A stretch of 64,000 nt of DNA, taken from positions 9,672,001-9,736,000 of the forward strand of contig NC_134434.1 of the NCBI RefSeq assembly GCF_030867145.1. The letters are read 5' to 3'. The position numbers were made by a program, and so were the translations under genes. This document shows, piece after piece, positions 1 to 21,100 of the stretch. The notes beneath the pieces are model-generated. The model was not told the DNA's origin. It saw nothing but the letters and a program-made list of their open reading frames with translations, and made no database searches. Every line of letters starts with the position of its first letter. The stretch's first letter is position 1. The stretch comes from Opisthocomus hoazin. Taxonomy: Eukaryota > Chordata > Aves > Opisthocomiformes > Opisthocomidae.

Positions 1-8288
<8,288 letters not shown>

Positions 8289-10172
8289 AGTCAAAAGTCA
8301 ATTGCCATTCAACGGACAAGCATTGAAGTGACATTCTAGGGTGCATGAGCTCTGTTAAGAATTACACACAGAAATACAGAGATTCCAAACGGGCACTGCT
8401 GGATGGAAATAAATGATTTCAACAAGGATACTGTTTTAACAGGGTTTCTATTCAGTTAATTATGCAAGTACTACATGTATATCGGTTTTGGTGATGTAAA
8501 GACAATATTCTAAGAATTTGAGCATGAAGAGCAATATGAAAATCTTTTTGTAATTTTAGTAATTAGTGTCTTAAGAACTTTATGGAATTTACATAACTTA
8601 AGTATATGTAAAACCGTTTTTATATTAAGATTTTTTGCATCTGTATCTGGCTGTTTTTCCTACCATGAAGTTGTGAAACATTGGGGAAAGGGGATTGGGA
8701 TACAGTTTCTGCTTTTCTTATTTAGAAATTCTCCAGTTAGCTTTTTGTGAAAACAGCGTCTCACTATTTAAAGTTTAACCTTGATCCTTGTATTTGAAAT
8801 CATTTATCGATTGATCATAAATTAGATTCTTTGGGTTTTTTTTACACTAAAATTGTCAAAGTTGGCGAACTTAGCACTTCCTTTGTCTTGTGCCTGTTTG
8901 GAAAGATCTTGGCTTTTCATGTTACGGACACAGTGAAGTACCACCTTGGCTTTTTGAGGTTACCAGCAGTTTGGTTTTTCGTGGATAATTCTGATGTATT
9001 GATCACCCAGTGTACCATTTTAAACTTGAACATTAGCTCCTTTATATTTTTATTACACATTTACACAGCTACACAAACTATTTGATGCAAACCCTTTTTA
9101 CTGGGGTCCCGCATCATAGTGTGCCATGCTAAAGCCGGGAGTCTGGAGTCAGTATGTAGGCATTACGTCGATTCACTTCTGCTGAGGTTTATGCCTGCTG
9201 TTTTGCCTGAGTACAGACTGCAAGGCCAGGCCATAGGTTTAGCTTTGGCTTTCGAGATGCCACTCTTGAGGGAAAAATGCACTGTAAAATTGGACCAGAA
9301 AATGTGTTGCACTTCTTATGCAAGTATTCTGTGATGTATTGTATTCAATACAGATACTAAGATGCTGACTAAACTATATTTGAGCAGTTTTGCACTGCTG
9401 TTAACACATTTTATGCATACGTTTACAGATTTTTTCCAATGGAAAGTGGTTTCACTACTGGTACAGTATCAGCACCGAAGGGTTTATTCCAGCGAGCACT
9501 GTGGTTGAGTGACATCACCTCAATTTTTTATTATCCTTAAAATATTGCATTTTTCATATTCTTTATTTATAAAGGAACAATGCTGCTGTAAATACAGGTA
9601 TTTTTAATTTTTTATTTCATTCCATCACCATGAGATGCAGTTCCCTATTTGTTAAGGGGTATATAAGCTTTCTAATGGTGTCTTCAGAAATTTATAAAGT
9701 GTAAATACTGATTTTGATGGTCCTTAAGATGTGTTTAACTGTGAGACTATTTAACTAATGGTGTGGATGTGATTTGTCATCCAGTATTAAGTTCTTAGTC
9801 ACTGATTTTGTGTACAAAATAGGAAAGAGGGAAACTGCAGCTTTCATTACAAACTTCTTGAATTTGCCAGCTCTCTGAGTTTTAGCAAACTCTAATTATG
9901 CCCCTGGATAGTACATCAAGCATTTCTCTCTGGCTTTAATTTGCTAAAGCTGTGCACATATGTAAAAAAAATAGATTATTTTAGGGGAGATGTAGTTCTA
10001 GAATTATTGCTTATGTCATTTCTTAAGCAGTTATGCTCTTAATGCTTAAAAGAAGGCTAGCATTGTTTGCACAAAAAGTTGGTGAGCCCCCCAAAAATAG
10101 TAATGAAATTACTTCTGTCCAGTAAACTTTGTATGTCATGTCAATTTATAATAAAAGCTGAAAAAAGCCCTT
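8289..10172 (+). other. SUZ12: SUZ12 3' untranslated region
   Basis: AT-rich, gene-free sequence after the SUZ12 stop. The best polyadenylation signal is AATAAA at 10150-10155, giving a 3'UTR of about 1.9 kb, similar to the mammalian gene. The end is inferred from the signal alone. No repeats were recognised in it. Confidence 0.6.
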
Positions 10173-12288
10173 TGTTTTCTATTTATAAAGATGCCTTTTC
10201 TATATGTACCTTTGATAGATTTTGAAGATACCATGTAAGCTGGTTAAAAAGAATTGGAATGGTACAGTAGATGTAAAAACAAAACCCCAAACGAAAACAA
10301 AAAAAATTGAACCAGTTGTTTAAATGAACCGTTGTTTTTACATTAAATGTTTTATTTGAAATCTGCTTTTGTACATAAAGTTCAGTAATATAAAATCTGC
10401 CATGATGGTTGTCCAGTCATTTTGTGTGCATGCAGAAAGGCCCCAAACAGTACCTTTGTATAAACTTTCTCTTCTGCATGTCTTTGAAAATTTGGATACA
10501 TACTCATCCTTTGCCAGATGGTTACAAAGGCAGCTAAGCTTCTGTCCAGTCTTTTTGTTATATTTAAGGTGTCGCCATCAATTACCAGGTTTTTAGCTGA
10601 CTTATAAAAACTTTCATTCTCTTTTCTTGGGGGTAGAACTGAATACCTGAGATCTATCTCTAAGTTGTATATTATTGTTTAGAACTGTAATTTCTATAAC
10701 TCAAAATGAAACGCATCGCTCGTGATGTGTCAGTTATAAAAACAAGGGTTGTGAGTTTTTTACATGCAAGTGGTTAACGTTTCAAACAGATTTTACAAGG
10801 TAGTTTATTTGGAGCAAAGTTTAAATTGGTATCAGTTTAAAATAGTGCTTTTCTGGGATTGGTGGAGGATGGCTACTCCAGGTACTACAGAACAAAATGA
10901 GTAAGGAATTGACTGCTTGGACAAACAGTGACTGTTGGAAAGCAGATACTGAAAATAATTCAGATACTGAAATACAGGGTATGACGGCTAGATTCTGTAA
11001 ACGTGACTTCAGACTGCAGTTGTCCGGTATGCTTTTGTCTCAAATTGGCACGGTTCTCATAATCTGGCCTTCAGTATGTTCATGGCAGATTTTTATGATG
11101 TTTTGTTGGAACCTAACGTATGACTTGAATATTTAATTCAGTGCATTAAATACTATATTCAAAATTGTTAGATGCATTTAAGTTGTTAACCCTAAGTGTA
11201 TGTTGCTTTGACTGTCTTGAATGTAGTTTGGGGGGTGGGGTAAAGATTCACTGGCTGGAATGAAGCAGTTGCAGGTAACACCAACTGTCCTGATTACTGC
11301 ACTAATCACAAAACAAACCCCCCAAAGCATACAACCCACCCCAAACCAGCAGTTTGATTTTACCTTTGAGAACGCAGGAGCCATTCTGGGAGGAGAATTT
11401 TGACAATACTGTTCAAAGTTAAGTATTTCTTCATTCACAGAACAGTTTGGTGCCATCATCAACAGTGCTTGAACAAAGGTGTTCCTGCTGGGCCAGACCC
11501 TGGTTATCACTCTGCTGCTGCGTGGTTTCAGGACAGAGAAAGCAGGAGCTTGGACTGAAGTAGGTAAGCCTGCCCTCCATACCCGATCCCTGCTGCTCTG
11601 AAGTTGCTTGATCTGAGGCTGAAGATGGAGTCTTTAGGAGATGCGCTCAGCGTCTCACCATGAAATAATATCTTCATATGAATGGTGTAGTTATGAGATG
11701 AAAGCTACCATATCAGCAAAATTATTTACTGGTTTCACGAGTTACTTTTCCTTTAAAAGAGACCAAAGAAATGGAACAGGCAGCAGGTAAAGCAGAACTA
11801 AGAATAAAGTAAAGCTGTGTGTTAGTTCAACATGGACTTCATTTGAAGGGGATTAACTACCTCTGCTGCTTCCTTAGTAATGTTGGCCAAAAAGTGCTGC
11901 TGTGCAAGAGTTGCGCTGTTCAATGCAACTGTAAGGAGATGGGAATAGTAAACGAGAGATAAACCAGCTGTGATGGAATACTGAGGAAAGTAGCTTACAG
12001 ATGCTGTAACTAATTTTTAGAAAACGAAAATCATTATTTCTGCAAGAGATGTCAGTTCAGATCTGAACTTCAGCTGGAAATGAAAGTAAGTGCACAAGTG
12101 AGAAACCTGAAAAAAAAATTGTCTGGGACTTCTGAAGGAGAGAATGTGAAAACAACAGAGCAGCTCTTAAAGATGGCTGCAGTGCTACAAAACACATTCT
12201 TATGTTCTTGTTGGAAGAATGCAGTGATGCTCAGCTTTATGTCCCAATATGTAAGTTACTAGACCATACACAATTGAGGGATAAAACT
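10173..12288. other. Intergenic gap between convergent SUZ12 and CRLF3
   Basis: I see no coding exon, RNA gene or transposon here. A TTTATT on the plus strand near 10352 reads AATAAA on the minus strand, so CRLF3 transcripts could in principle run on to about 10.35 kb. If so, most of this stretch would be an extended CRLF3 3'UTR that nearly meets SUZ12 transcripts. Confidence 0.4.
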
Positions 12289-15170
12289 TTTTATTCAAAA
12301 AAATTCAAATTTTACTTGACACAGAATTTTTAGCTGAGGTAAGTGAATGTTCTAGCTTAACAAAAGAACTTTCCGGATTGGGTTTCATAAGCAGTTAACA
12401 CTCTGTGGCTTGCGAGGCTTCAAGAGCTAGAGGTGAAAAATTGTAAAGGAAGTGTCAAGTTTTCTGTCTAGCTGAACTCTGCTGTGGAAGAACAGAATTT
12501 CCACCTTTTTAATTCAAGCCTCTTCTAATTCTTTGCGTACTTTGTGACTCTGGTCGCTTGCCCTGAGACTTTTCCCCTCCCAGGTTTAAAAGGTGCAGCT
12601 GTAAGAGGTGGCTGAACAGTACCTAATTCGCAGTTTGGACAGCTCGGCTCATGCTAAGTTAAAGAAACAAAAAAAAAAACCCAAACCACAACCCAACAGT
12701 GGCAGCTGCCCTTGTTCAACATACAGCTAAAGAGTGAAGTCAGCAGAACTGTCTTCTGTTGCCATGCTCAGCTCGCAAGGGGAGCAGCAGGGGCCTCCTG
12801 TGGCCCTTCACAGTCTTCCTAAGCTGCTTTGTACGTATGCTCTGAACTAACAGCCACAGCCTTGTCATCTCTGGAAGTACCTGAATTCAAGGCTTAAGCT
12901 TTATTTTCTAATATGCAAGTAAATACCCTGCAGAATCCGTAGTCTGACTAGCCCCTGCAAAAGCAGGCAAAGAGGTACCTGACCTGTTGGTACCTCAGAA
13001 GTGTAGATACTCACAATTTTCATTTCCATATAGTAAAATTACTAAGTTACAACTAGTACCTGACACCTGAAGTGTGTAAGTAAATGTTGCTCTACTTGCT
13101 GCTGGTAATGTTAAGTTGGCTGCTCACTGGAGTGCCAGCCCGACCATCTCTAAACAGGACTGGTAACTGATCATCCATGGAACCTTCTTGGCTACAGGGA
13201 AAGAACTGTATTTAAAAAGTACTGACAATACTCTTCACAGGATAAGTCAAAGGAACACTGAAGGTACAGGATAAGCTCCCATTCTCTTACTCCCTCACAG
13301 TGAAATAGTTCAGCTGGAAAAATGAAGAATACTGCAGGCTTTTTGTTGTTAGCACAAGACAATCTTGCTGCAGGTGTCCAGTCCTCAAGGTCGTGTCTTA
13401 CAGTAAACTCTAACCTGATTCTGCCATATGCAAGTTCTTTGCATCCACCTGAATCTACTCGTCATTCCTCTTCCTTGTAAATGGTGTAGGTATCAACCGC
13501 CATTCTCCTCTTCTGAAATTCATGTGCCCCTACTACAGATCCTTGGGGAAAAATGCAGGCAGGATGACTAATCTTTTTGCACTGACGATGTGAGTATGGT
13601 GGGTGTTAATCCAATGTAAATTAAACTTTTTATGCTAGCATAGAGGGCTAACGTAGCATGTTGACACTGAAGGAAAGAGGGCAGAATGATTGTCTAGGTT
13701 TTATAAAAATATTGCTATTCTAACATGCTAAAATAATTTAATTTTAATTGAGGTAATAAAGTCCCTTTTAAGACCCTCAGTGAGCATTACCTTAAAATAT
13801 TCTTTAAATCCAGTAGTATTGCAATCTTTTGAGCAGGAATAAGCTCTCTTTGATCAGCTTATTCTAAATCTTAGTTGCTCCTTAGGGGAAGTACTGGTGA
13901 CTCCATGTAACTTCTGAATTCAAAGTCAATTAACTCATAATAATTTCTTATCCCATCTCTACATGGAAGAGAGCGCTAAATGACCGCCCTCTGCTCCCTT
14001 CTGACTGCCAGGGGTTTGGTCTGTGCCAGCAGGGTCTGCCTCGAGCCCACACCAAAGCCCATCTGTTATCTCCCAGGGCAGAACTCCAGCAGCAGTCCCA
14101 GCTTACTTGGGCAGCCCGGTCTGTCCCCAGTGCTTAGACCACAGGCCTGCACTATTGCACGTGAAGGCGTGGTGTTCCCAGGCAGCTGTCTGGATTTCCA
14201 GGAATCCTGCACCTCAGAATGTGCTGTTCCCTTGTCCCTGCTGTGGGACAACAGATAGAAGGTTGTCTCCAAGTCTTAGAAGGGCTCTGGGAGGAATCTC
14301 AGCTGCCACTCGGCATGTCATCCCTAAGTACTAAACGGCTAAGACTTGCTCTGACCTGGGCTACACGGTAAATTATAACCAGGTAAGACATTCAGAGCAG
14401 GTAAGGATAACCGTCTTACTCCAGGCGGTGGTCTAGTTTGAGGAAGGATCCGCATGAAGTTGATACAAGCATCACCATGCAACTACTCTAGAAAATATAT
14501 TCCAAGTGACAACAGAGAAAACAGTTCAAGAAATATCTGGAAATAAGGCACTTGGTGAGACAGTAACAGACTGGCTACACATTTAAACAGACATTATGGC
14601 TCAGACATCCTTGCTCTGGAGGAATGAACAGTACCATGCATGGAAGAAACAGCCACTGCATGCAGAACCCACTACCCATTCATACTACTGCGGCAGCACT
14701 GGGTACAAGGAAGCATGGCAGGACATCACTGCCCTAAGTACTTTGCTCTTGTTGAGTGGTATAAATAAAACTTTGGTCCACTACCACCCCTCCACCTCCT
14801 AAACGTTTACAGGCTTAGTTCACAGCACAGCAGCATTAAGCAAAGTTGATTCTACACCACACACGTACCCTGAGACTAGAGTACAATGAAATACTGACAA
14901 AAGTCAAGTCTGGAGGGAAAAAGGGAAAGGTCTTATGGACTGCTTAACTTAATCTGCCTACGCAAATGCCTGTTTCCAACTTTTTCCAGAGTAACAAATC
15001 CAATGTTTCACAATTATTTTTTGAAGTTAATCCAGTAGGAAGTACAACGTACTGCAGTTCAAGTAGTATAAAGACAGGTTTTTGTTAACAAACTGTTGAT
15101 GTAAAACCGCTGGAAACCCAGGCTTTAACATTACACTGTACAGCAAGAACAAAGATCCCTTCCCTCACTG
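12289..15170 (-). other. CRLF3: CRLF3 3' untranslated region (probable)
   Basis: Sequence downstream of the CRLF3 stop on the minus strand. The plus-strand TTTATT at 12289-12294, followed by A-rich sequence, would be an AATAAA polyadenylation signal for CRLF3 and gives a 3'UTR of about 2.9 kb. There are short open frames on both strands, for example around 13980-14334, but they lack splice signals or family resemblance and I do not call them. Confidence 0.45.
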
Positions 15171-18100
15171 CTAAAACACCAAAACTTTCCAGCCTGGGTA
15201 TGAAAACGAACATCCAAAATACAGCGAGAGACAGCTTTGATCAAGTACCCAGTCAAAGACCACTTCTCTGTTGTTGGAGCTAATGGTTACTCGAAGCTTG
15301 AAGTTTCCTCCCTCGTTGCTGGGAGGCCCCAACTGCACAACTTCCATGTCAAACGTCACAGTCGAGCCAGAAGTGACAGCAGGCAGTTGGTTTGTCATCT
15401 CTTTTCCATTTACAAACACTGCCCCTGAAACAGTCAAGACAGCAAATGTCATTTCTCCCTTTCTGTACATCCTAACAGGCAATACTGTGTCTCCCTCTTT
15501 TTTTGCAGGCAAATAGAAATGGAAAGCAACCCTGCCAGGTTCCTTTTTGTCACGTCAAACAGGCTGCAGTAACTGCAAGCAGGAAAAGGAGATCTGTGAT
15601 CTCACCAAATATTTTGACTGTACATAAAAGGGGGATGGAGTTGCTCATGTGTGACCCAGGGATATAAAGAACCAGGGGCTATGGGTTTTGGGAAAGAAAA
15701 AGGATCACATTCTTCAGTTACATGATTCAGACTCACCGTTTGTGCTAACGCACACAGCTTTATCCCGCTGCAAAGAATCGTAGCCATTCTGCTGCTCCAC
15801 ACAAACTCCCAGGCTGTCCCGTCTGTCTGGCTGGCCCACGGTTTCAATTCTACCAAGAAAAAAGTTAAGTCACACCCTGAAGCTTCAAATCAAAGCATAC
15901 AGTGAAATCCAGACAGTAATACCCTGCCGTACCAGACTCTGTACGGTGCTCCAGGGCTTTCGGCAAATTCAGCCCAGCTTTTGGGGAGAGCGCTGTGGAA
16001 TGACCAGAAGTCCAACCAGCTTTCCCGACAGCTCCACTGAGCAACGCTCTGAACTATTATTCTGTACAAAAAATACATCTGCTTCCTGCAAACTTTCATT
16101 GCTATTTAGTAAAATTCGCTGCTGTCACAGCTTAGAGTCTTTTGAAATTATTTCCAGTTGTCTGGAACAACCACTGTGCGCAAAACTACAACCTACAATC
16201 ATTACACCAGATCAGTGGTCAGCATCACGTATCATGGCAAGACGGGCGTGGTTTCAGCAAGTATTTAATAAGCATGACTAAAACAGGCTTTTGCTATACT
16301 CTGCTGGACAGGGGTGGGGGTGGAAGGCTGATGTGTTTTGGTGGTGGTGGGCTGGGTTTGGAAGTGTTTGTGAGGGTTTGTTTGTTTGGTTTTTTTTAAT
16401 ACATCAGCTTGCTACAGTTTGTACACTGAAGGGCTCTTCTGTATCCGAGTCCTTTCTCTTGTACTGCCATCGCTCAAAGGTGCTAAATCATACTTTAGGG
16501 AGAGCCTGAGTGACTCGAACTCAGGTGGTCTTTCCTAGGAAGTAAAACAGCGGTTACTTTCAGTACAGCTTGAGGGGAAGAACAACACTGATACACGGTT
16601 GTTGCCAAACAACAGAAAAACTTCAGCAGCTTTCTTCAGTGGAAGGAAATTTCCACTTTAAGAACTGGAAAGTAAACTGGGCAGTAGACTGGCACGCAAT
16701 GGGTTAACTCTTTCAAGATAAACAGAGAAGATAAAATTGGAACCATGTTTTACTTTTGCACTCCATTAGGTTTTTCAGTCCCCTGGGAACACCACTAAGA
16801 TAGCAAAAGCCTTGTACTGTAAAGCAAAGCAAAAAAACCCAACTAAATATCCAAGCAGCTTTTAATTTGGAAGTGATCCACAATGTTCTCCCAAAACAAC
16901 TCTAAAAGGGATTTCAAATTCATTCTGGTACTCTGCTGTAGATTTTAAACTCTGCCTGAGTTACTGGTGAAGTTTTATAGACAGCTGTTTATCGGTCAGC
17001 TTGAGAAGTAAAGCCTTTGTGCTCAGGTGACATTAATTCATGCTATCTCCCGTTAGGGGAGCGTTTCTTGAGTTGGAAATGAGTGTTTGTACAATCACAA
17101 GAATGACCAAAAATGCACAATTATAAACCCATTCCAAAGCAGGAACTCCATCGTGTCAACCTGTACCCACACTTACTGCTCAATTTTGCAGACCCCTTTC
17201 GCAGAGCCCTGCCAAGGTAACCCGAACAGCGGCAGGAGGAAGAAAAGAGCATCAAACAAGTTCCAGGCGGGCGAGCGCTCCAAGGGCAGAGCGACAGGGC
17301 TCCCGTCGACACAGGCGTCACCCTCGGACCAGCTCAGCGCTGCAGGCTCAGCTCTCACTGAACCCAGGCTGAGGCCACGGTTTTCACCACATGCTTCTGT
17401 ATCCGTCGCACCCAGGCTTTCCAGTGCCAGGCAACCCTCCCTGTGCCCCTGCCCTGACGCCGAGGGGCTGCACGCCGACGCAGAGGAAGCAGCCGCACCT
17501 CCCTCACACCGTAGTGAGGAAGCACAACCCGAGGGCCCAGGACAACGGCCAGCCTGTAACTCTGCAGTGGCTTTTCGCCTCTCACATACACAAGGAGGAG
17601 GACCAGGATCTGGTGTAGATCACCATTCCTCTCCTTACCAAGTTTTGATTTTTCAGCAATCAATAACCAGCCCAAGACGAAGAGTACATACAGTACAGAG
17701 CATCGCTGCACAATATCTCCTACGCTTCGCTTTACTAGGCTGATTTTTTGCTGTCACATTAACAAAGTTATTCTCCAGCCTCTACGATCCCTGGGACTTA
17801 AAATTTTTAAAAGCCCACGAAATATGTGGCAGGAGCAATGCTCAGCAGGACACTGCTCAAATCCCTGCTCACCACTTCCAGTGCTGCGGAGCAAAACCTT
17901 GCCTCTGCCACTGCAGCATACAGGCACTGAACCAGTTCAACCACCACAAGTTTCCAGTTGTCTCAAAGCACAGAGAAGTAAATCTGTGGGTGATCACATA
18001 CGCTTCCTTTGTACCAGCTGTCAGTAGAGTCATGGTGGGTTCCTGACAGGGTCAGCACGCTCACCACGGGGTGTCTGCTGGGGGATCCCCGATCACCAGC

Positions 18101-21100
18101 CCGGCCAGGCTGACTGCGGCTCCCCACGGGAGGAGAAGCTTAGAGACAGCTGCAGAGCTGGTCAAAACGTTCCCTCTCCTAAGGGCAGCTCCCTGAAGGC
18201 TGCAAAGAAAACACGATGAGTCTTGACTGACAGCAATGATGTTTTCCGACAGCTTGTCCGAAGGCCTCACCTCAGAGGATAACTGAAGCAGCCTGTCTTT
18301 AAGGAGCAGATACAAAGCACTGCGTTTACCACAGCCTCGCTTTTCACTGATGTCCTGAATGCAAAAGAATACAAAGCCACTTCACAAACATCTGTAATGC
18401 GAACCCTACTTATTTGTTTTGCTCTGCAAGCCACTTCTCCCCTTGTGAATATATTTCTGTTTCAACAGATGGAGAAAGCCAAGCGCCGAGTACTACACCT
18501 CCCTACTCAGGCAAATCTCACACACTGTCAAACTGGAAGCTGCTCTCCGGCCTCGGAAGAGGAACACAACCGATTTTTGAGGTTGTCTTCAATCTTAAGG
18601 GTCATGTCATTATAGTTCTTGTGGACATGTGCTTGCTAGTGCTCTGCCATCCTGCAATGATCTGCTCTTGGAGAGGAGTCCACACACTACCAAAATGTAA
18701 AGCCAAATATTTTCATGTGATACCAATAAAAAAAGATAAAAGGCACTGGTCTGAAAGAGAACCAAGGGAAGCCTCAAAGTTCTGCCTTTAATTTCACAGG
18801 CATTTCTGAGCCAAGAGAGGTTACATCTGGCAACAGATTTCAAATTAAAGCTTTCGATCTTTTTATCCCATCTCAGACAGGGCAACTGAACACATCCTCA
18901 TACTACAACCATCTACAATTAAGACAATCCATTATCAGGAAGGGAGAAATGAAACACCATGGAATAAGTTACAAAAATACCATGAACAACCCCCTTAAAT
19001 TGCCTTTGGGGGTTGCCTACAGTACAGCAAGTAGTTTTATTTAACCAAGGAAAGATGGACTAAAGCTTTGGAGTCTCTGAGGTCTGTAATTACAACTGAC
19101 ATATCCACCAGCAACTGACTTGTAGCTCGTTAAACGGCATCATCTCAGGCAAGGGACTACAGGCAGCAAAGCTGCCAAGGTTTTTAACCACATTCTGTGT
19201 CAAACGAAAAGCATGAATTTCACAAGATCCCCCCTGCACTCAAGAGTTTCTAATGCCAGTTTCAAGCTGTAGTCTGATCAGCAATAATCATCTCAGATGC
19301 TAAAGACATCAGTGCCAGACTGCCATCCTTTCCTGTCCCAACAGCACACAGAACGTCTTCACGTCAAAAGTCAAAGCGTGTGGATGGTCTGGGAAGGAAA
19401 GAACCCACCGACCCGAGGTTGAACACTGACTTCTGACCAGCCAGTAACAGCTGCTGCAACACTTACGGAAGTTCAACACGCCACAGGTTTGCTCAGCATG
19501 GGCTGTATTTTACCACCCCCCAGGAGATCACTCTTGTCTGTTTTGGACACGTGCAGGTTCTACAAAAACATCAGGTGTTTTCCTAAATAGACGTGAAGCA
19601 GTAGTAAAGAGAAGGAAGTTCAGACTCCACACAGACACGCTACCTTGACTGGGGCTGAGCTGATGTAAAATCCAACACGCATCATGACTCAGTTTTACAC
19701 ACAGTTCAGCTGTAACAGATGAGAGGAGGAAGCTTGGTTCACAGGAGATGCACCAGACAACAGCCACCCGCAAAGTACTTGCCTGAATGTTAATGTCTGT
19801 CCACAGAAATAAGTAGGAGCTTTGGAGTAGAGTACACCACATGACTGAGAATCATTTCGAAGCGCTATGTTTCTTCGACTGCTCAAGCTGTAACCCTCCA
19901 AACCAGTGGTCCACTCTTCAAAGGGAAAAAAAAAAACAAAGCAAGCAGCATGAACCTCACCTAGACCAGCTACTGTCTGTGCAAAATCAAGTCAGTTGCA
20001 ACGTCCACTCTCATGCAGCTTCAGAACAGGGGCTGGTTTTGCTGCCTTCTGATGGGAGAGATTTCTTTTTCTAATCATTTGCATTTACAAAAAACACTTC
20101 CCAGCTCACAGGGTTCACCAGAATTTCACTCTTTGCAGCAATCCCTGTGAAGTCATATTGTAGGCAAAAACTTTTATGACCCACGGCTCCCAGAAAAAAA
20201 AAATGCCTAGCTTCTGGCTCACCGATGCTTCCCAAGGCTAAGGAGGGAGCTACCTGCGGGGAAGGCTGGCTCACTCACCATCACTCTACAAAGCAAAGAA
20301 CAAATTCTAGGATGAAAGGATAAGGAAAGCTCATCATACATAACTCACATACATCACAGCTAAGGACAACCCACCACCATACAAAAAGCAGCTCCAGAAG
20401 TCACTCAGCTATAGGCCTTCAGGAGCGCTGCACTGGTGACACGGGCCTAAGATGCAGAGGAACAGCAATGGAACAGTACCATGGGGAACCAGCGTGGTAT
20501 GGCCGATCTGAGGAACGCTCCACGGGCTCCACTCCTGCCGTCCATCTCCTCGGGCACAGACTCTGAACTGGTAATCAACATTAGGATCAATGTGCAGCAC
20601 TATGAACTCTGTCTCTGAGCCGACATATACATCTTCAAAGTGACTGGCAGTACTCTTACGATACTGCAGTCTGTAATCTTGTGGTATGAAGTCATCATCC
20701 ACCTAGGGAAACATTTATTAAATTAGTAAAGGACCCCCTCTTTTTTCCCTTTCGCCTCTGAAGCGGCGCATCCAGGGTAGTACTGCGAGCTGTCATCAAA
20801 GGCGATTCAGTCACAAGGTATCAAAGAGCAGACAGCACACCTTATAGAAAGTACAATCAGTGTCTGAACCAACTAATACAAAAAGTAGTATAGGAATTAT
20901 TTGATCACAGTTTAAAAGTATCTACAGGAGAAGAAACCTTTAACAGAAGGCTCTTCAATCTAGCAGAGGTATAACAAGATCCTTCAGCCAAAAGTTGAAG
21001 ACAAATTTGCAGAAGAAGTTCAGTGCCAATTTTTAACAGCCAGGGAAACTCACTATTATCCTTCATAAACTGTTCCAGGAAAAGATTTCCAGTTCTTTGA

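Noticed and set aside
13980-14334. Possible short gene (92-103 codons) between SUZ12 and CRLF3
   Set aside because: Overlapping frames open on both strands, no homology recognised, and it lies in the probable CRLF3 3'UTR.
17087-17743. 218-codon open frame on the plus strand in a GC-rich part of CRLF3 intron 6, with overlapping frames on the minus strand
   Set aside because: Low-complexity Pro/Ser/Arg/Ala composition, open in several frames at once because of GC content, and no recognisable domain or splice context.
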